NCBI GenBank assembly: GCA_947359465.1
Contig: OX375873.1
Coordinates: 137,947,916-138,011,915, forward strand
DNA from: Metellina segmentata
Taxonomy: Eukaryota; Arthropoda; Arachnida; Araneae; Tetragnathidae
Length of the DNA stretch: 64,000 bases
Direction of reading: 5' to 3'
How positions within the stretch are numbered: position 1 is the stretch's first letter; every line of letters starts with the position of its first letter. This document shows positions 47,104 to 59,554 of this stretch, one piece after another. Made by a program: the position numbers and the translations under genes. Below the pieces are notes generated by a model that did no database searches, was not told the origin of the DNA, and saw only the letters and a list, made by a program, of their open reading frames with translations.

Positions 47104-47532
47104 TTTCAATTTATAGGAAATCGATTTTTAAGCGACACTGACATTTAACATTCCTCCAAAGACAATACAAGAACTACAAGACAAACATTATAATTTATGG
47201 AGTTGAGTTGCTTCTTTCTATAACTTATGATTTGTTTTGACGCAGAACTTCAAGGATCATTTAAGTAATCTCCAAACTCTTTATTCCCAGTTTAATAGTT
47301 TATTTTATATATTTTATGTCTGAAAATTTCAAACTAAATAGATCATCAAACATCATAAAAAACATCATAAGTACTTAATTCGAAATTCAATTCAATTGTT
47401 CTCTGTGGTTCTTTTCAGTGTACCATAGATTTGAGTGAAGTGAATTAATCGATTTGTTTGGGAAATAAAATAAATAAACACAAGGCGGGTTTTCTAGACT
47501 TTTGAGTGAAGTCCGGTCTTGGTGTATATTAC
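47104..47532. promoter_or_regulatory. UBE2Z 5' region, possible half of a shared promoter
   Basis: About 430 bp between the UBE2Z start codon and the left border of the 14.8-kb insertion. If that insertion is removed, only about 450 bp would separate the UBE2Z and CCDC12 start codons, which are head to head; this is inferred. No clear TATA box is claimed here. The 9-bp repeat GTATATTAC ends it (47524-47532). Confidence 0.45.
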
Positions 47533-47859
47533 CGGAGTGTCTATTGCGCCGTACAAAATACGGCTATATAACTTTTCATTCTATGTAGCCGTACAGCGCA
47601 GTTCCTTACTGCGCAGCTCGTAGAATGCGCATGGGCAAACTTTGTTTGGTGATTTCGCCAATCTAAAGTAGAATTCTAGCAGTCCTGATGAGCCATAAGT
47701 AAAAGCATTTGCCATTTTGAAGGACGTGGGATTATGTTTAATGAGTAGACGTCTTTTGTGTGCCGACCTAGTGTTTTTCCATTTAGAAGCTAAATTTATG
47801 TAAGCAATAATATTTTTATTTGAAATTTAATATTTTCATTGCTTTATATTTGCTTTGCA

Positions 47860-48760
47860 AATTGTTTTGTTCCGTTAAGTTAGCTTGTATTTAAATGCTA
47901 TTCTACGAATTACACTTTTTGATGGGCAGATGAAGGCTCTTAATTTGCTTATTTTTCCTTCATTTTATAACCCGTTTTGAAATGTATTGTTCACTTGCTG
48001 TGCTAAATGGTTAATAACGTTGAGTTAGCTTGTTTTTAAGTGCTACCCAACGGAATTGACTTTATGACAGGCAATGAAAATTCTCGATCAGGTGCATAAT
48101 TTACCTATTTTATTCCTGCATATCCCTTTGTGTGTTGTATTGTTCATTTGCTACGTTAAATGGTGAATAACGTTGAGTTAGCTTGTTTTTAAGTGCTACC
48201 CAACGGAATTTCCTTTTTGGCGAGCAGATGAAAATTCTCGGTTTGTTGCTTATTTTATTCTTTAATTTCCTGTTGTGCTCAGTATTGTTCATTTGCTATG
48301 TTAAATGGTGAATTACGTTGAATTTAGCTTGTTTTTAAATGCAACCCAATGAAGTTTATTTTGTTGGTTGGCAGAAGAAAATTCTTGTTCAATTGCTTTC
48401 TTCCCTACATATTTAAATGGCCCTTTGCACCTTAAAACCCTAACCAAGTTATACATTTTAAAAATGAGTTGTCCTTTTCCATAGTGTATTGTTATAATTT
48501 GGTAACTGGTTAGGTAGTCCCTCACTCTTTCCAGGGTGATGGCACAATGATTATGCCCACTGTACTAGAAACCTGTGAGCTGTAGGAAGTGGTGTGATTC
48601 CTCCATTGTATTTATCTTTGGTGTCAGAAAAATTTTCTTTATGTGCATGTCTATTACTTGATGTTTGCAGCAAATGTATTGTTCACTTTATTCATTATTT
48701 GCAAGTTCCATTGAGTTTGCTTGTTTTTAATGTTACCTAGCAAAATTAATTGAGAATATT
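47860..48760 (+). repeat. Tandem array of ~146-bp units
   Basis: Four to five diverged copies. Each has GTTGAGTTAGCTTGTTTTTA, GTGCTACCCAACGGAATT-like text, GATGAAAATTCTCG and TATTGTTCATTTGCT. Starts are at about 47875, 48020, 48170, 48320 and a weak one near 48700. No coding sense. Confidence 0.75.
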
Positions 48761-49269
48761 TTGCGTTTAAATAATATTCCTTTTTCTTATAAATGTGATG
48801 TATGCGTTTCTTTCATCAAAATTTTTGCAACCACCAAAGTGAAAATTTTCTTGCTGTGTTAAATTGTTCTGCTGGTTTGTTTAATGTGTTGAAAATATCT
48901 TTTAATTCCTTTATTGTGAGTTCTTTTAGGTGGAAACAAGAATGTTTTGACTGTACATATGAGCACAAATGCCTTGACACATTTTACAAGTTATCTCAAC
49001 TTTAATTGTTATTGTAAGATAGAAAATAATTCAAGAATTTATTTTGCTTGAAAAAACCTGTATGTCCCATTTCAGCCTCTACTCCCAACCAGCTGTCACT
49101 GAATTGATGTAGGATCACAAGAGGGATTTTGATGAGCACGTTAAAAAGAACAAGGCACTCTTAGATGTTGAAATTTGTTCTCTTCGTGTGCTTCATGGAT
49201 GCTAAAAGACAGCACTGATGAAATAAAAATAGGATATGAATGATTTCTTGCGTGCCAATTATCTGTTCA

Positions 49270-49930
49270 AGGACTTTCCTTCGAGAAAAGCAGATTATCA
49301 TCATTCATCCATAAAAACTTTCAAGGGGATCAGACTCCTGTGGCATGCTTGGTGTAGATGCTCTTATAACAATTTGTCTAATTTCTCATTGGAATGATTT
49401 GCCTCACGTTTGTGTGGATACAAGAAGTTCAGGACCCTAGGAGTTGGTATCAAAAGAAGAATGACAATTGATAATAACAAATATTTTTTTCTAATCACTA
49501 AAAACCGGCAGAAGTTGAATTTCAAAGTATTTTTTGACTAATTTTGATTCTTTACAGTTGGAAGGTTATGGAGGTTTGAACTGATGCCTTTCAAGAGGGG
49601 GGGGGATCAGCACTGTTTAAAATTTGTTTTCAGTATGTTAAAAACTAGTATGGATGCCCTCGCTTCCTAGTTTAAATAGTAAACCCTTTGAAATAAAATA
49701 AACTAAACTGAAATAGAAAGAACCTCTTAATATTCGCAAAAGCAAAGTACTCATCTAATAAGCCCGTAATTAAGAAAAGGCATATGCATGTTTTGATTTC
49801 CTTTGTGAAAACATTGTATTCCAGATATTTCCTTTTGAATCTAGAACAATTTGGTTCCGGCAAATTTAAATGAGTTTAAATTTATGCTTTCGTGTCTGGC
49901 CGACAAAAAAAATAAGTATTCTAAGAAAGG
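49270..49930 (-). repeat. Dispersed repeat family A, copy 2 (inverted)
   Basis: Inverted match to 59555-60205: AAGGGGATCAGACTCCTGTG, GCTTGGTGTAGATGCTCTTA, and the stretch coding ..NCSRFKRKYLEYNVFTKEIK on the minus strand. The counterpart frame at 59612 has nearly the same peptide, so the family may once have coded for something, but each copy is short and AT-rich. Confidence 0.65.
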
Positions 49931-52130
49931 TATCGTGTCCTGTCCTGAGCGGACAATTCTGGCAACCATACAGAGGGGAGACTTGGGGTGGTACTTCTGG
50001 CGAAATTCTCAGAAATGGGAAGGGAGAACCACTCTCAGGGCAGTGAATTTCTGGTGAGGGATAACTTAAAAATTGCGCTCGTCTAAGGTGTTCTCATGCT
50101 CGATGTTCACTCAATTGCGACATAAAACGATACAACAACGCTTTAGGCGATTCTTGCGCTGACATAAACTTTGAAGTAATGGGTATTCTAATATTTCAAG
50201 TTTCTTTCATCCGCAGAATTCGGACTCTGTACTTAAAATAAAAGAAATTAGACCCTGGATTAAACAGAAATGGTCTTGAAATGTTCAATTGCAAATTAAT
50301 TTCTAGGCATTTTTTCTCAGCCTTCATTTTGATGGAAGTTATATTCACCACTTCAAATTGTTTTCCTATAACTGTATCGCATAAGCGAAGTTTCATATAA
50401 ATTCATATTTGATCACGGATAAAAAATCCTGAAACCTTTGTGCATGTTTTTTTATTGTAACATATTTCTTTTCGTGCAATTAGGGTAGCGATGAAGTACA
50501 ATATTTTCAAATCCATAAAGTTGTTTCCTTTTGCATTCAATTAGGCTATCATAACTTTGTATGGGAGTTTGCAAAATTACTATGCGTTTGTCTATTACTA
50601 TGGACAATATTTGTCATCACTTACGATAGCTAGTTTTCATTCAATTACTTGTAGAATGACCCTCTCCTGCTCGGGGAGGTTGAAAAGTAGTCATAGAATA
50701 AAATTCTTAATCCCTTCAGATTAAATACAGATATTCACTTAAGTATTTTAATAACTCCACTTACAGTTTTATAATTTCTAGCATATCTTTTTTTTAGCAT
50801 AAATAATCGATCTGTCGTTTTTGAAAAAAAAATGTGTTTAAACATTGACAAATAACTGTTAATAGACAAAACGAAACTAATGTAAAACAACTTTCGTTTC
50901 ATCTAGTAATAATTGACAACTTTCTGTCATTGCGACAAAATAATATAACTTTTTTTATGTAATTAATACAATGTTTATATTCTATCGAGATAATGATGCA
51001 GTTTTGTATGAAACCTTTAAAACTTATGCTACATCACATTCGACAGTTGATCCTTACAACACTTATTTTCAGGTGAGAAATTATCAATTTCTGAACTAAG
51101 ATTACACATATCTTCAGAGTCATAATGTGGCTTGATCAGATGTTCAATCGGTACATTTATTAATGAAAAACAATTATTAAATTAAAGATAAGTAAAAACC
51201 ATTAAAATTTAAGCAATATAACCATATCGTAAGAGATACCTACTCCGAAACTTTAAAATCTTTGAACAATCACTTGTATAAAAGGTTTGGATTAAATCTT
51301 TTTTTTTTATATATATTTTACTTTTCGAAACTTCAAACACATAGGAGTCTTAAGGAAAGTTAATCAAAATCATCGCCAAGACAATTACATGGTGGACCGA
51401 AAAAAAAATTTCGCTGGTTAAATAAATTACTGTAATGCGAAAATCGTGTGTATGGCACAATAATACTTTACTTTTGTACTTTACTGTAATACTTTTCTAA
51501 ATCAGACAATTTTTCAATTTGCATATCGTTATTCAAGCTACATAAATTTCCAAAATTTGAGGAATTTCGTCTCAAATCTAGCGTACAGATTAGTCCCACA
51601 GACCCTTCAAATTTTAATGAAACTTGGTGTAGCAAGTGACATTACCATAGCTATGAATGAAAATAAAACTTAAAAAAAGTTTTGTCCTCCATTCAAAAGG
51701 TTATTAAGCTTCAGTTATTTAAAGCTTAAATGAAAATGTACTGCATCTTTAAGATAGCTAATTAATTTTTGGGAAGATACAGACTTGGTAATCTCTCATT
51801 TTAAAGCTATTTTATTGGGATTTAATTTCTTCAATTTAATATAAGTCGTAACGCATTTTAATTGTATTAGGTCTTTTTAATGTATCGAATTTTACAAATA
51901 GAATATTTACAAAAGGTGCAGCTTTAAAAATTTGGAAAAATTTAACAAATTACGTTGTACATCTTCCCCCCCCCCTTAAAAAAAGTTTCCGTGTTGGTTC
52001 TCTTAATGGGGAAGGAACAGGTGTCCCTTTTTTCCAATACCTAACCACTCACCTGTTTGTCTTCGGCACTACAAGATAAGAACTGATAGTTACTTGTGAA
52101 GAAGTGTTCAGTTTCCTGCTACTCCTAACA
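49931..52130. other. AT-rich, nothing recognised
   Basis: No coding signal or known repeat end found in this stretch. Confidence 0.4.
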
Positions 52131-52138
52131 GGAACAAT

Positions 52139-54041
52139 CAGTAGCGGATCAAATCAAGTGGGGACCCCAAGCTGTAAAAATTTCGGGGCCCTCAATCTCA
52201 AGTTAGAAAAAAAAAGTTTCAAGAAAACTGTCCTTAAGTTATTAACAAAAAAGAAAAGTAATCAAAATATTTTCATACCACAGCCCATTAAATAAACTTA
52301 TTAAAAAAAAACATTTTTACATGAATTTTCGTCTTACTTTATTTCATGCAAATTCGTCAATTATTTTGGAAGTGTCAATTCGTTTTACGATTCCTTGCTC
52401 TATATACAGAATGGTCATATTAATTAATATTTCTTCTACCATAGAACTCCTAAAATTATTTTTTACACGCTTTAAAACAGGAAACAACCTTTCTCCTGTT
52501 GCAATAGAAAAGTAAATTGTTAAAAAAAAATTTCAATAATGTTTCAGCATTCGGAAATGTGCAAGACATTTCTTTATCAGCTCGATAGATGACTCGTGTG
52601 GTTTATATGTGTCCTCGTTTTCTTTAAGAAATATTAAAAAACTAGCCACTGCGTGGCTAGAACGACGTTGCCCGTGCCCGTGCAAACCAATAACACGGGC
52701 AACACCGTGATGTAAGGTATTAAGCTGGTGTAAAATTTTCCTCAGATTTCAAATCCGTTGAAGATATATTCAATTAAAAAATTATTTATTTAAAGAAAAT
52801 CGTATTTTTAGGTACCAATCTAAACTGAAATTTTTCGCAGTTTTCCAATCCGTTGAAATTAGTCTTGGAGATAGAAAAAAGAAGTGTGACTACAATTAAA
52901 AGATTTATCGTCTGGCTGGATAAACATTTCTCCGCGCAAAAGCAAAGCGGAAACGAAAAAAATAATTTTCTCCACGTTCTGCATATGAAAAAACTTGCCA
53001 TAATTCCAAACCTTGACTGCAAGGTCGCATGAGTAGAAAATGTTATCCGCGTTTGAAAAATCGATTGAGAATAAAACTATCAATTTCACATTTAAAAATC
53101 TTCTAGATTGGATTTTAAAATTCGCCGCTACACAAAAATTGCAAACAATTCGGACTACCTGTGTGCCAAATCTCATTGCTGTAAGTGCCATAGAATCGTC
53201 AGGATTTTGCGGCCCCAAACAAACAAACACTTTCTTTTATTATAGTACAGATGATCAAATTCGTCTTCAAAAGTACAAACACCCAAGTCATTTTTGTAAA
53301 TATTCTTCAACTTTTTTTTTATCGTGTTCTTTTTTTCTACTGATAAATCCCAATAAAAAATATTCGAAAAGGCTCTCCACAACAACTCCATACGTTCTTT
53401 GAGATAATTCTGCCTTGGTGTTATCACATATGAAAAAAATCGAATTAATTGACTATGAAATTTTCTCTCATTGTAAATGCATGTCCAACTCCTTTGTTTT
53501 CATTAAAAAAAAAAAAAAAACTTTTTTTTTCTTATTTGTTGTTTGCGAGTTTAACCATCTTTCACATTAAATGACAGCCCTGATAAATCAGTTGCCTCTT
53601 TTTCAACTTCTCTTTAAATTATTGATAAAATTTACTAATGACTTCAGGATAGATAACCTTTCAATAGTTCGCATTCCACTGGTTGCAGTTATTTACTAAT
53701 AGCATTTATCCATTATAACATAGTATTCCAACTGTCATTAGGGAGGTTTCATATTTGTTCATTTTCCTCAGAAGTGAAGTCGCCTCCAATATGGTAACTT
53801 TGTTTCTTCGGAATTACAAATTCCAGGTAAAGCCTCATATATATGGGTGAAACCAAGTTTTATAGTTAATACAGCATCTGCTTTTGCTGACCATCGTATG
53901 TTAGGAAGTCTTTTCACTGCTCATAAAGACGCACATTGTAAAGACACACACACTGTCACAACTTTTCTCGAACCTTAATGAAAAAACATTTCAAGACCTC
54001 GGGGCCCTACGCGGCCGCTTAGTCCGCTTAATCCGCCACTG
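52139..54041 (-). mobile_element. hAT element with 8-bp target duplication and nested Helitron
   Basis: Ends CAGTAGCGGATCAA (left) and, on the other strand, CAGTGGCGGATTAA (right). A perfect GGAACAAT lies on both sides (52131-52138 and 54042-54049). The minus strand carries transposase remnants: the N-terminal half near 53940-53800, the ..FEK/N-rich middle near 53650-53420, and the hAT dimerisation end at 52500-52305 (GERLFPVLKRVKNNFRSSM). A Helitron (52642-53251) interrupts it. All frames are broken. Confidence 0.85.
52642..53251 (-). mobile_element. 610-bp non-autonomous Helitron nested in hAT
   Basis: Minus strand: starts TCTGTACTATAATAAAAGAA at 53251 after an A and ends CTAG at 52645-52642 before a T, with the hairpin CTAGCCACGCAGTGGCTAG just inside the end. 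It shares its 5' part with 44279 and its 3' part with 16400-16507, so it shows what the full family looks like. Confidence 0.8.
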
Positions 54042-54269
54042 GGAACAATCACAAGCATCCATGCACTTACAAACAGTGATTTGAGCCAGGGACCTACTGG
54101 TGGCAGACAAATGCTTTTAAGAGAATATGTTGTCATAGAGCGGGTTCATAGTCATGTTTCACATGTACGGAGACAACCCACGTACGTCGTATAAGTCCCA
54201 ACTTTAAAGCATAAACACTCATATTACTGTAGCATAAACACTCATATTACACTATTCATTCAAACACGA

Positions 54270-54720
54270 GATAGCCTGATGTAGCGTTCTTTCAGTCAAA
54301 AGTTCAGCACTTCCCTCCACTTTTGGGTTTTAGTCCACATAAGTCAGTCCTCGGTATAAAGACAATCAATGCCAGGGACATACTTTAGTTTTAAAACAAA
54401 GTCATTTTTATACATTTTAAACAGATCACAGCTCAAAACTGCACATTGTGGTAGAGTAGTCTGGAAAAAACTAAAACCTTGATTACCAACTATTATACCT
54501 GACTACTTAAGCACTGGCTAATAAAACCTCTAATCCAATTAAACATGTATGATTTTACACCAATTGAAAAGAGTTTTAACAATTTCCCTCTATACTGCAT
54601 CGTAAACTGACATCAAATCAACAACAACTGCTGTCATTACATGCTTGTTTTCCAGCGCATTTTTAATAGCGTTTAGCTGAAATTTCCATACTCTGTTCTT
54701 CGGTAAGTGTGAGCAAGTAG
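54270..54720 (-). pseudogene. LINE reverse transcriptase fossil (Jockey-like)
   Basis: On the minus strand, across stops: NKHVMTAVVVDLMSVYDAV (RT motif with Asp, about 54660-54600), TTLPQCAVLS (LPQGAVLS-type box, about 54460), YKNDFVLKLKYVPGIDCLYT with a degenerate catalytic box (YTED where YADD is expected, about 54360), then ..LMWTKTQKWREVL. The order and spacing agree with Jockey-type non-LTR RT. Clearly dead. Confidence 0.6.
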
Positions 54721-57130
54721 TAACAAGAGCTACCAAAAACCAATAAAGGATATTAAAGGATTCTTTCTATCTTTTAAATTAATGCATACATCAATTATCT
54801 CGGGTGGGAGTTATGGATAAAAATAAGTTACCAAAAATTTCAGATACTATAAGTCAATTTAGTGGATGTGGTGATTAAAGCCTAACCCAGGTTTTTCAGT
54901 CTTTTCTACACCCCCAAATGTGATTAATGACTTCTGAAAATTTATTTTCAACTTCTGGTGTAACAGTACTGAATTCACTTTGCAAATTACAACAGTAGAA
55001 AGAATTCAATAAACAAGGGTAAATATCTTCAAAATCAAATTTATCTATGAACCAAAGAAAAAAAATTCAGATATCTGAGGCCCAATATGAAAATAAAAAT
55101 AATTTTCAAACTGCTTTAGAATTATACCTTTTTCATGAAGACCTTTTTGGAATGCAAAAAAGACTAATTCAGATGAGCAAGAAAGAAATTCCCACATCCA
55201 AGCATATTTACTAATATTGTGTAAATTTTTGAAGTAAGTAATAGTTAAAACTATTTTCTTGTCAACTGAATTCACATTTTCAGTTTCCATGTGTTTAAAA
55301 ATTATATTTGTATTTAAGTCAGCTAGATTTGTGTTCAAAATAAGATTTTTGTGAATACTACGTACTTTATGTTGGTTGTACCGAGGGGCGCCAACCAGAG
55401 AGAACCCCGACACATCATTAATTATTATTACTGTAATTATTGATCAGATATAAAAATAAAAGTATTTAATATAATTTCAAAGTACACATAAAAATTTCTT
55501 TTACTAAAACGGTAATTTATCTTCATACATAACTTTCAAAATAGCTAGTCGCATGAATTTTGGCTAAGTTAGAAAATAAAATTTATGTCTATGTAAAAGA
55601 GAAATTAAAGGTATAGTAACTTAGAGTTATTATGTAATCGGGGGTGCATTTGAATTATTCTGATGAAAGGTTGTTCACTGTTCCTATTATGCCCAGCTAA
55701 ATTCTAAATTGAAATACTTAGCTTTGTCAATGGTGAAAAGGAATTTACAAACTCGGTTTTTTTTATGACTAACCTTATGCATTTGTATTGCAGAATCTGA
55801 GAACTTAGAACCCAAAATTGGAAAGTTTCATTTTCGGTAGGGTTACGTGTAAGCCAGTGAATGGCTCTGGGAGCTCAAAAATTCACCCCAGAAGTATTGT
55901 TTTCTGGTATTTAAAATATTTCTTCACATGAAATACTCTAGATGCATGCGTGAAGGCCTTTATTTCATTCATCTTCAAGAAAAGTAATGGTTCATAAATC
56001 GATATTATTTATGAACTATTATTTCTTACATGATGTAATAATTCATTGAATTAATTTGATCTTGAAGTATAAAAGCAATATTTTTGGGCATTCGTTTTCT
56101 TTTCTCTCTCTTAACCAGCTTCTGACATGTAATTAAAGTGCTAATACCCAGCAATGACACAAAGTAAAAGGGAGCTTTCAGAAACAAGGGTATTTTAAAT
56201 ATTTGCTTATCTCTCCAAGCAGCTACGATGAGATATCTCGTCAAACAAGATATGGCTAATTTTTCTGAAGAACAACTAGTCAAGATCTTTTGTTAAGAAC
56301 GATCCGTTTGAAAATAAATCTAACAGATTTCACCACGTGGTTTGTCGTTTTCATTCCCTTTAGGAAGCACAGGTGCATCGCGCGTGTTAATGGTTTTTCT
56401 TGTTGTCTAGAGTGAGTTGCCCGAGACTCTTTTGAATGATAGGGGTCATTGTTGTTCGATTGAGTTGACAGAAGATTGATGTTTCGGTTCAATTGGTTTT
56501 AAGAACAGTTTTTCTGTGTCCTCATGTTTCGAAGAATTTTCTTTTGCATGTGATTCTCTCTCTAATGTTGTTCCTATCTCTAAATAAGGCACACAAAGAA
56601 TTCTGCATCTCTGTTATGGGCATCTTCAGTTAACAGTTTTGCTTCATAAAAGGCTTTGTCAAGAAATTACCTGAAGTACTGGGCTTTTAGTGAATGCACA
56701 ACTCGGACTCTGTGAGACTTGGGAGAGCCTTGAGTAGACTTTTAATCCAGAGACTTCAACTATACAACTGAATATGAACAGCGAATTATATATTGCGGAG
56801 ATTGTCAAAGGCATACCTTGTCTTCTAAGAATGGGATATAGACATAGAGTGCTCAGAATAAATGACTGTTGCACCAGCTGGAGTAATTATCCACAAGAGG
56901 GCGAGAGAAGACGTAGTTACTCTAGTAAAATACACAGTCATTTTAAAGAGTCTCATCCTTTTCATTTAATACATTTTAAACTAATTATTATCTCTCTAAA
57001 TTTCCAATTTCTTCAAACATCTGATATGACCTGAGTGTCAAAAATTCAGAAATGAAAAATTCTGTCATTTAACTTCGGAAGTTAAAAACACACTTAATTT
57101 AAATTAAACACATCCCAAAATTACAAACAT
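54721..57130. other. AT-rich, nothing recognised
   Basis: The open frames at 55045-55413, 56026-56283 and 56774-57034 were read and show no known domain. Confidence 0.4.
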
Positions 57131-57189
57131 TAATGTCATTTTTGTAAATATCCTTAAACTCTCTTTTTTGTCGTGTTCTACTTTTAATC

Positions 57190-58140
57190 CTGTCTTGGTG
57201 TTATCACATGACATAAAATGCATTGACTGTGAAATTTGCTCTTATTGTAAATTCATGTCCGACTTCTTTGTTTTTATCAAAAAACATTTTTATCTTTTGC
57301 TGTCTGCGAGTTTGTCCTTTTTCCACATTAAATGATAGGTTATTATGATAACAGTTGCACCACATTAACCTTATAAAACAATTGCCTCTTTTTTCAGTTT
57401 TTTCAAATTCTTCTCTGAAATTATTGATAAAATTTTCTAATGTCTTTAATAGGATGGATCTATTCAATAGTTTGCATTCCACTGATTGCAGTGATTTACT
57501 AGTAGCACTTATTCTTTGTAAAATAGTATTCCTAATAATTGCCATTGGATCAGTTTCATATTTGTCTGTTTAAGAAGTTGTCTCCGATATGGAAAGAAGA
57601 AGATACACTGGAAAGAAGAAGAAGGAGGGGGGGGGGGGATTTGATTCAGCTTTTCAAGTTTGTAAAACAAGGGGACACAGAGGGCTTAAATTTCAATAGG
57701 GATAACAGAACAAGGGGTCATGGGTATAAATTGAATAAGACACATTTTAATCGGGATTTAAGGAAAAACTACTATTTTAATAGGGTAATAGACAGTTGGA
57801 ACGCGTTGCCAGAAAATATAGTTAATTCAAAGGGAGTGTACGAATTTAAGATACAATTGGATAGTCAGTGGGAATTCATAAACAAAGGACCAGCCTTGTT
57901 GGGCTCGAGCCTGTAGCTGGTCGTCAATATTTGTATTTGTATTTCTTTTCTTCTTCTGAATTACAAATTTCAGTTAAAGCCTCTTTAACATGGGTGAAAC
58001 TAAGTTTTACAGCTAATATAGCATATGTTCTTGTTGACCATCTTGAATTAGAAACTCTTTTCACTGCACTTAAAGATGCACATTGTAAAGACGCTGGCAC
58101 AACTTTCCTCGGACCCAAATGAAAATACATTTTGTGGGCC
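57190..58140 (-). pseudogene. hAT transposase remnant, second copy, split by a LINE
   Basis: The minus strand has KRVSNSRWSTRTYAILAVKL (KRLSDTRWSAR-type hAT block, about 58050), then after the LINE insert ..IIRNTILQRISATSKSLQSV, RRQQKIKMFFDKNKEVGHEF and RANFTVNAFYVM (57545-57204). These are consecutive blocks of zinc-finger MYM-type-1-like hAT transposases. The same DNA appears at 53405-54000. No end or target duplication found. Confidence 0.7.
57590..57945 (+). mobile_element. 5'-truncated LINE 3' end (non-LTR)
   Basis: The frame has DLIQLFKFVKQGD, NRTRGHGYKLNKTHFNRDLR and YYFNRVIDSWNALPENIVNS, the C-terminal tail common to CR1/RTE-like LINE RT proteins. It ends at a TAG near 57916, followed by a TATTTGTATTTG tail, the usual short 3' repeat. 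The paralogous block at about 53790 lacks it, giving an empty-site comparison. Confidence 0.75.
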
Positions 58141-58599
58141 CTACGCACCCGTCTCTGCTTGAGGGTCATTGACACGAGGTACAAACCGCAGATTTTTTTC
58201 TTCCTCGAAGTTTTCGAATGAGCAACTGAAGAACGAAGTGTTTTCCCTTCAACTGTCCCATAACTCTTACCCTCCCCTCCCCATAAGAGACGCTGTGCGT
58301 CCGGTGGGACTGGAAGGGGCAAAGCGAAGAAGTGAGAACAGAAACTAAGCAGATCTAATCATTCCTTTGCTTTTTGATCGGAAATTTTTTTCGTCAATCT
58401 GAATTTTAAAGATACAATCGAGGGAATTTGAATAAAAAAAATTAACGTTATATATATAAATGTATGATTTTGCTCTGAATGTATTTTTTTGTATCATTTT
58501 TATACCATCTAAACAGTGCACTGTTACAATTCTGCTCAACTAGGTAACACATTTCAATAATTTGATAATGGTATTCAACTAGTTACCATCGTCCCAGCC

Positions 58600-58805
58600 T
58601 AAGCCATTCGGTGTATCGCCACGTAATTTTGAACCACGGTCAGATGATGAGGCAACAACTGAGCTGGCACCCCACTCTCCAAACTTCCACACCAACCCAA
58701 CGTGAGGACTTTCGGCCACGACAGATTTAAGGTACACCAACCGCCTCTACACCATACGCTTACAAATATCCATGCCCTGACCCGATTTCGAATCAGGAAC
58801 TTTCC
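58600..58805. repeat. Short dispersed repeat C (SINE-like?)
   Basis: CCACGTAATTTTGAACCACG followed by GTCAGATG is shared with 19420-19450. The part before it resembles 19340-19400 and 38895-38955 (AATTAACGTCA.ACT..AGCAACA). TTCGAATCA near 58790 resembles an RNA polymerase III box B, but no box A was found, so the SINE label is tentative. Confidence 0.35.
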
Positions 58806-59554
58806 AATAATTTGATAATATAATAACTTTATTTTAAAACGCAGAAGAATAAAAGTGTATGAAAGCTCAGTCAGGGGTTACATGAACAAGAAAAGTTGAA
58901 ACTCCTGCAAAAGCTTTTTATCAGAAAAAATAATTATTGATTAAATGTTTTTAATTGTTTTATCACCTTTCTTCTACTGAACTTGGTTTTAAATTTATAA
59001 TATCTAACTTTACTGTAAATATAATTACTGAGGGCAGGAAGGGGGCGGCAAGTTTCCAGTAGCCCAGGGGTGGCTAACCTTTTACATACCACACGCCAAT
59101 TTTTTTTCACATTCGAATTCATATGCGTCTTACAACTCGAGCACCTTTTTTACTTTCTTAAGTTTTCATGGTCCAGGCATATTCTTAATAACCTTTTTAA
59201 TAAAGGTATGTTTATGCACATTATTAACATTTTAAAATGAATTAATTATTGTATGTAAAACAATATGTATTACATCACATAAACATTACTTTCCATTAAT
59301 GATACTTTTGAGACTGGGTTTGGCTAGTCTGAATGTTTGGTGTTAAATTTGGTACTGAGAACAGAAGAGAATTTTTAAAATTGAATCAGTCAATCGTGAC
59401 TTTCGTTTTGCTTTTCATGAATGTAAATTTCATTAATGAAAATACTAGTTCACATCTGTATGTCGTTCCTAATAATAACAGCAGAATAATTATAGAAAAC
59501 GTCCACAGGAAAATAGACAGAGAGGTTTTCTTGCCTTTTTGTTAACCTATTTGT

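Noticed and set aside
47548..47616. TATATAA in the left inverted repeat as the UBE2Z TATA box
   Set aside because: It lies over 400 bp from the start codon and is shared by the mobile-element end; cannot be called a promoter from sequence alone.
55045..55413. 122-codon minus-strand frame near the LINE fossil
   Set aside because: Considered as more LINE sequence, but no RT or endonuclease motif could be read.
58600..58805. tRNA gene or SINE suggested by a TTCGAATCA box
   Set aside because: No box A at the right distance and no cloverleaf; kept only as a dispersed repeat with low confidence.
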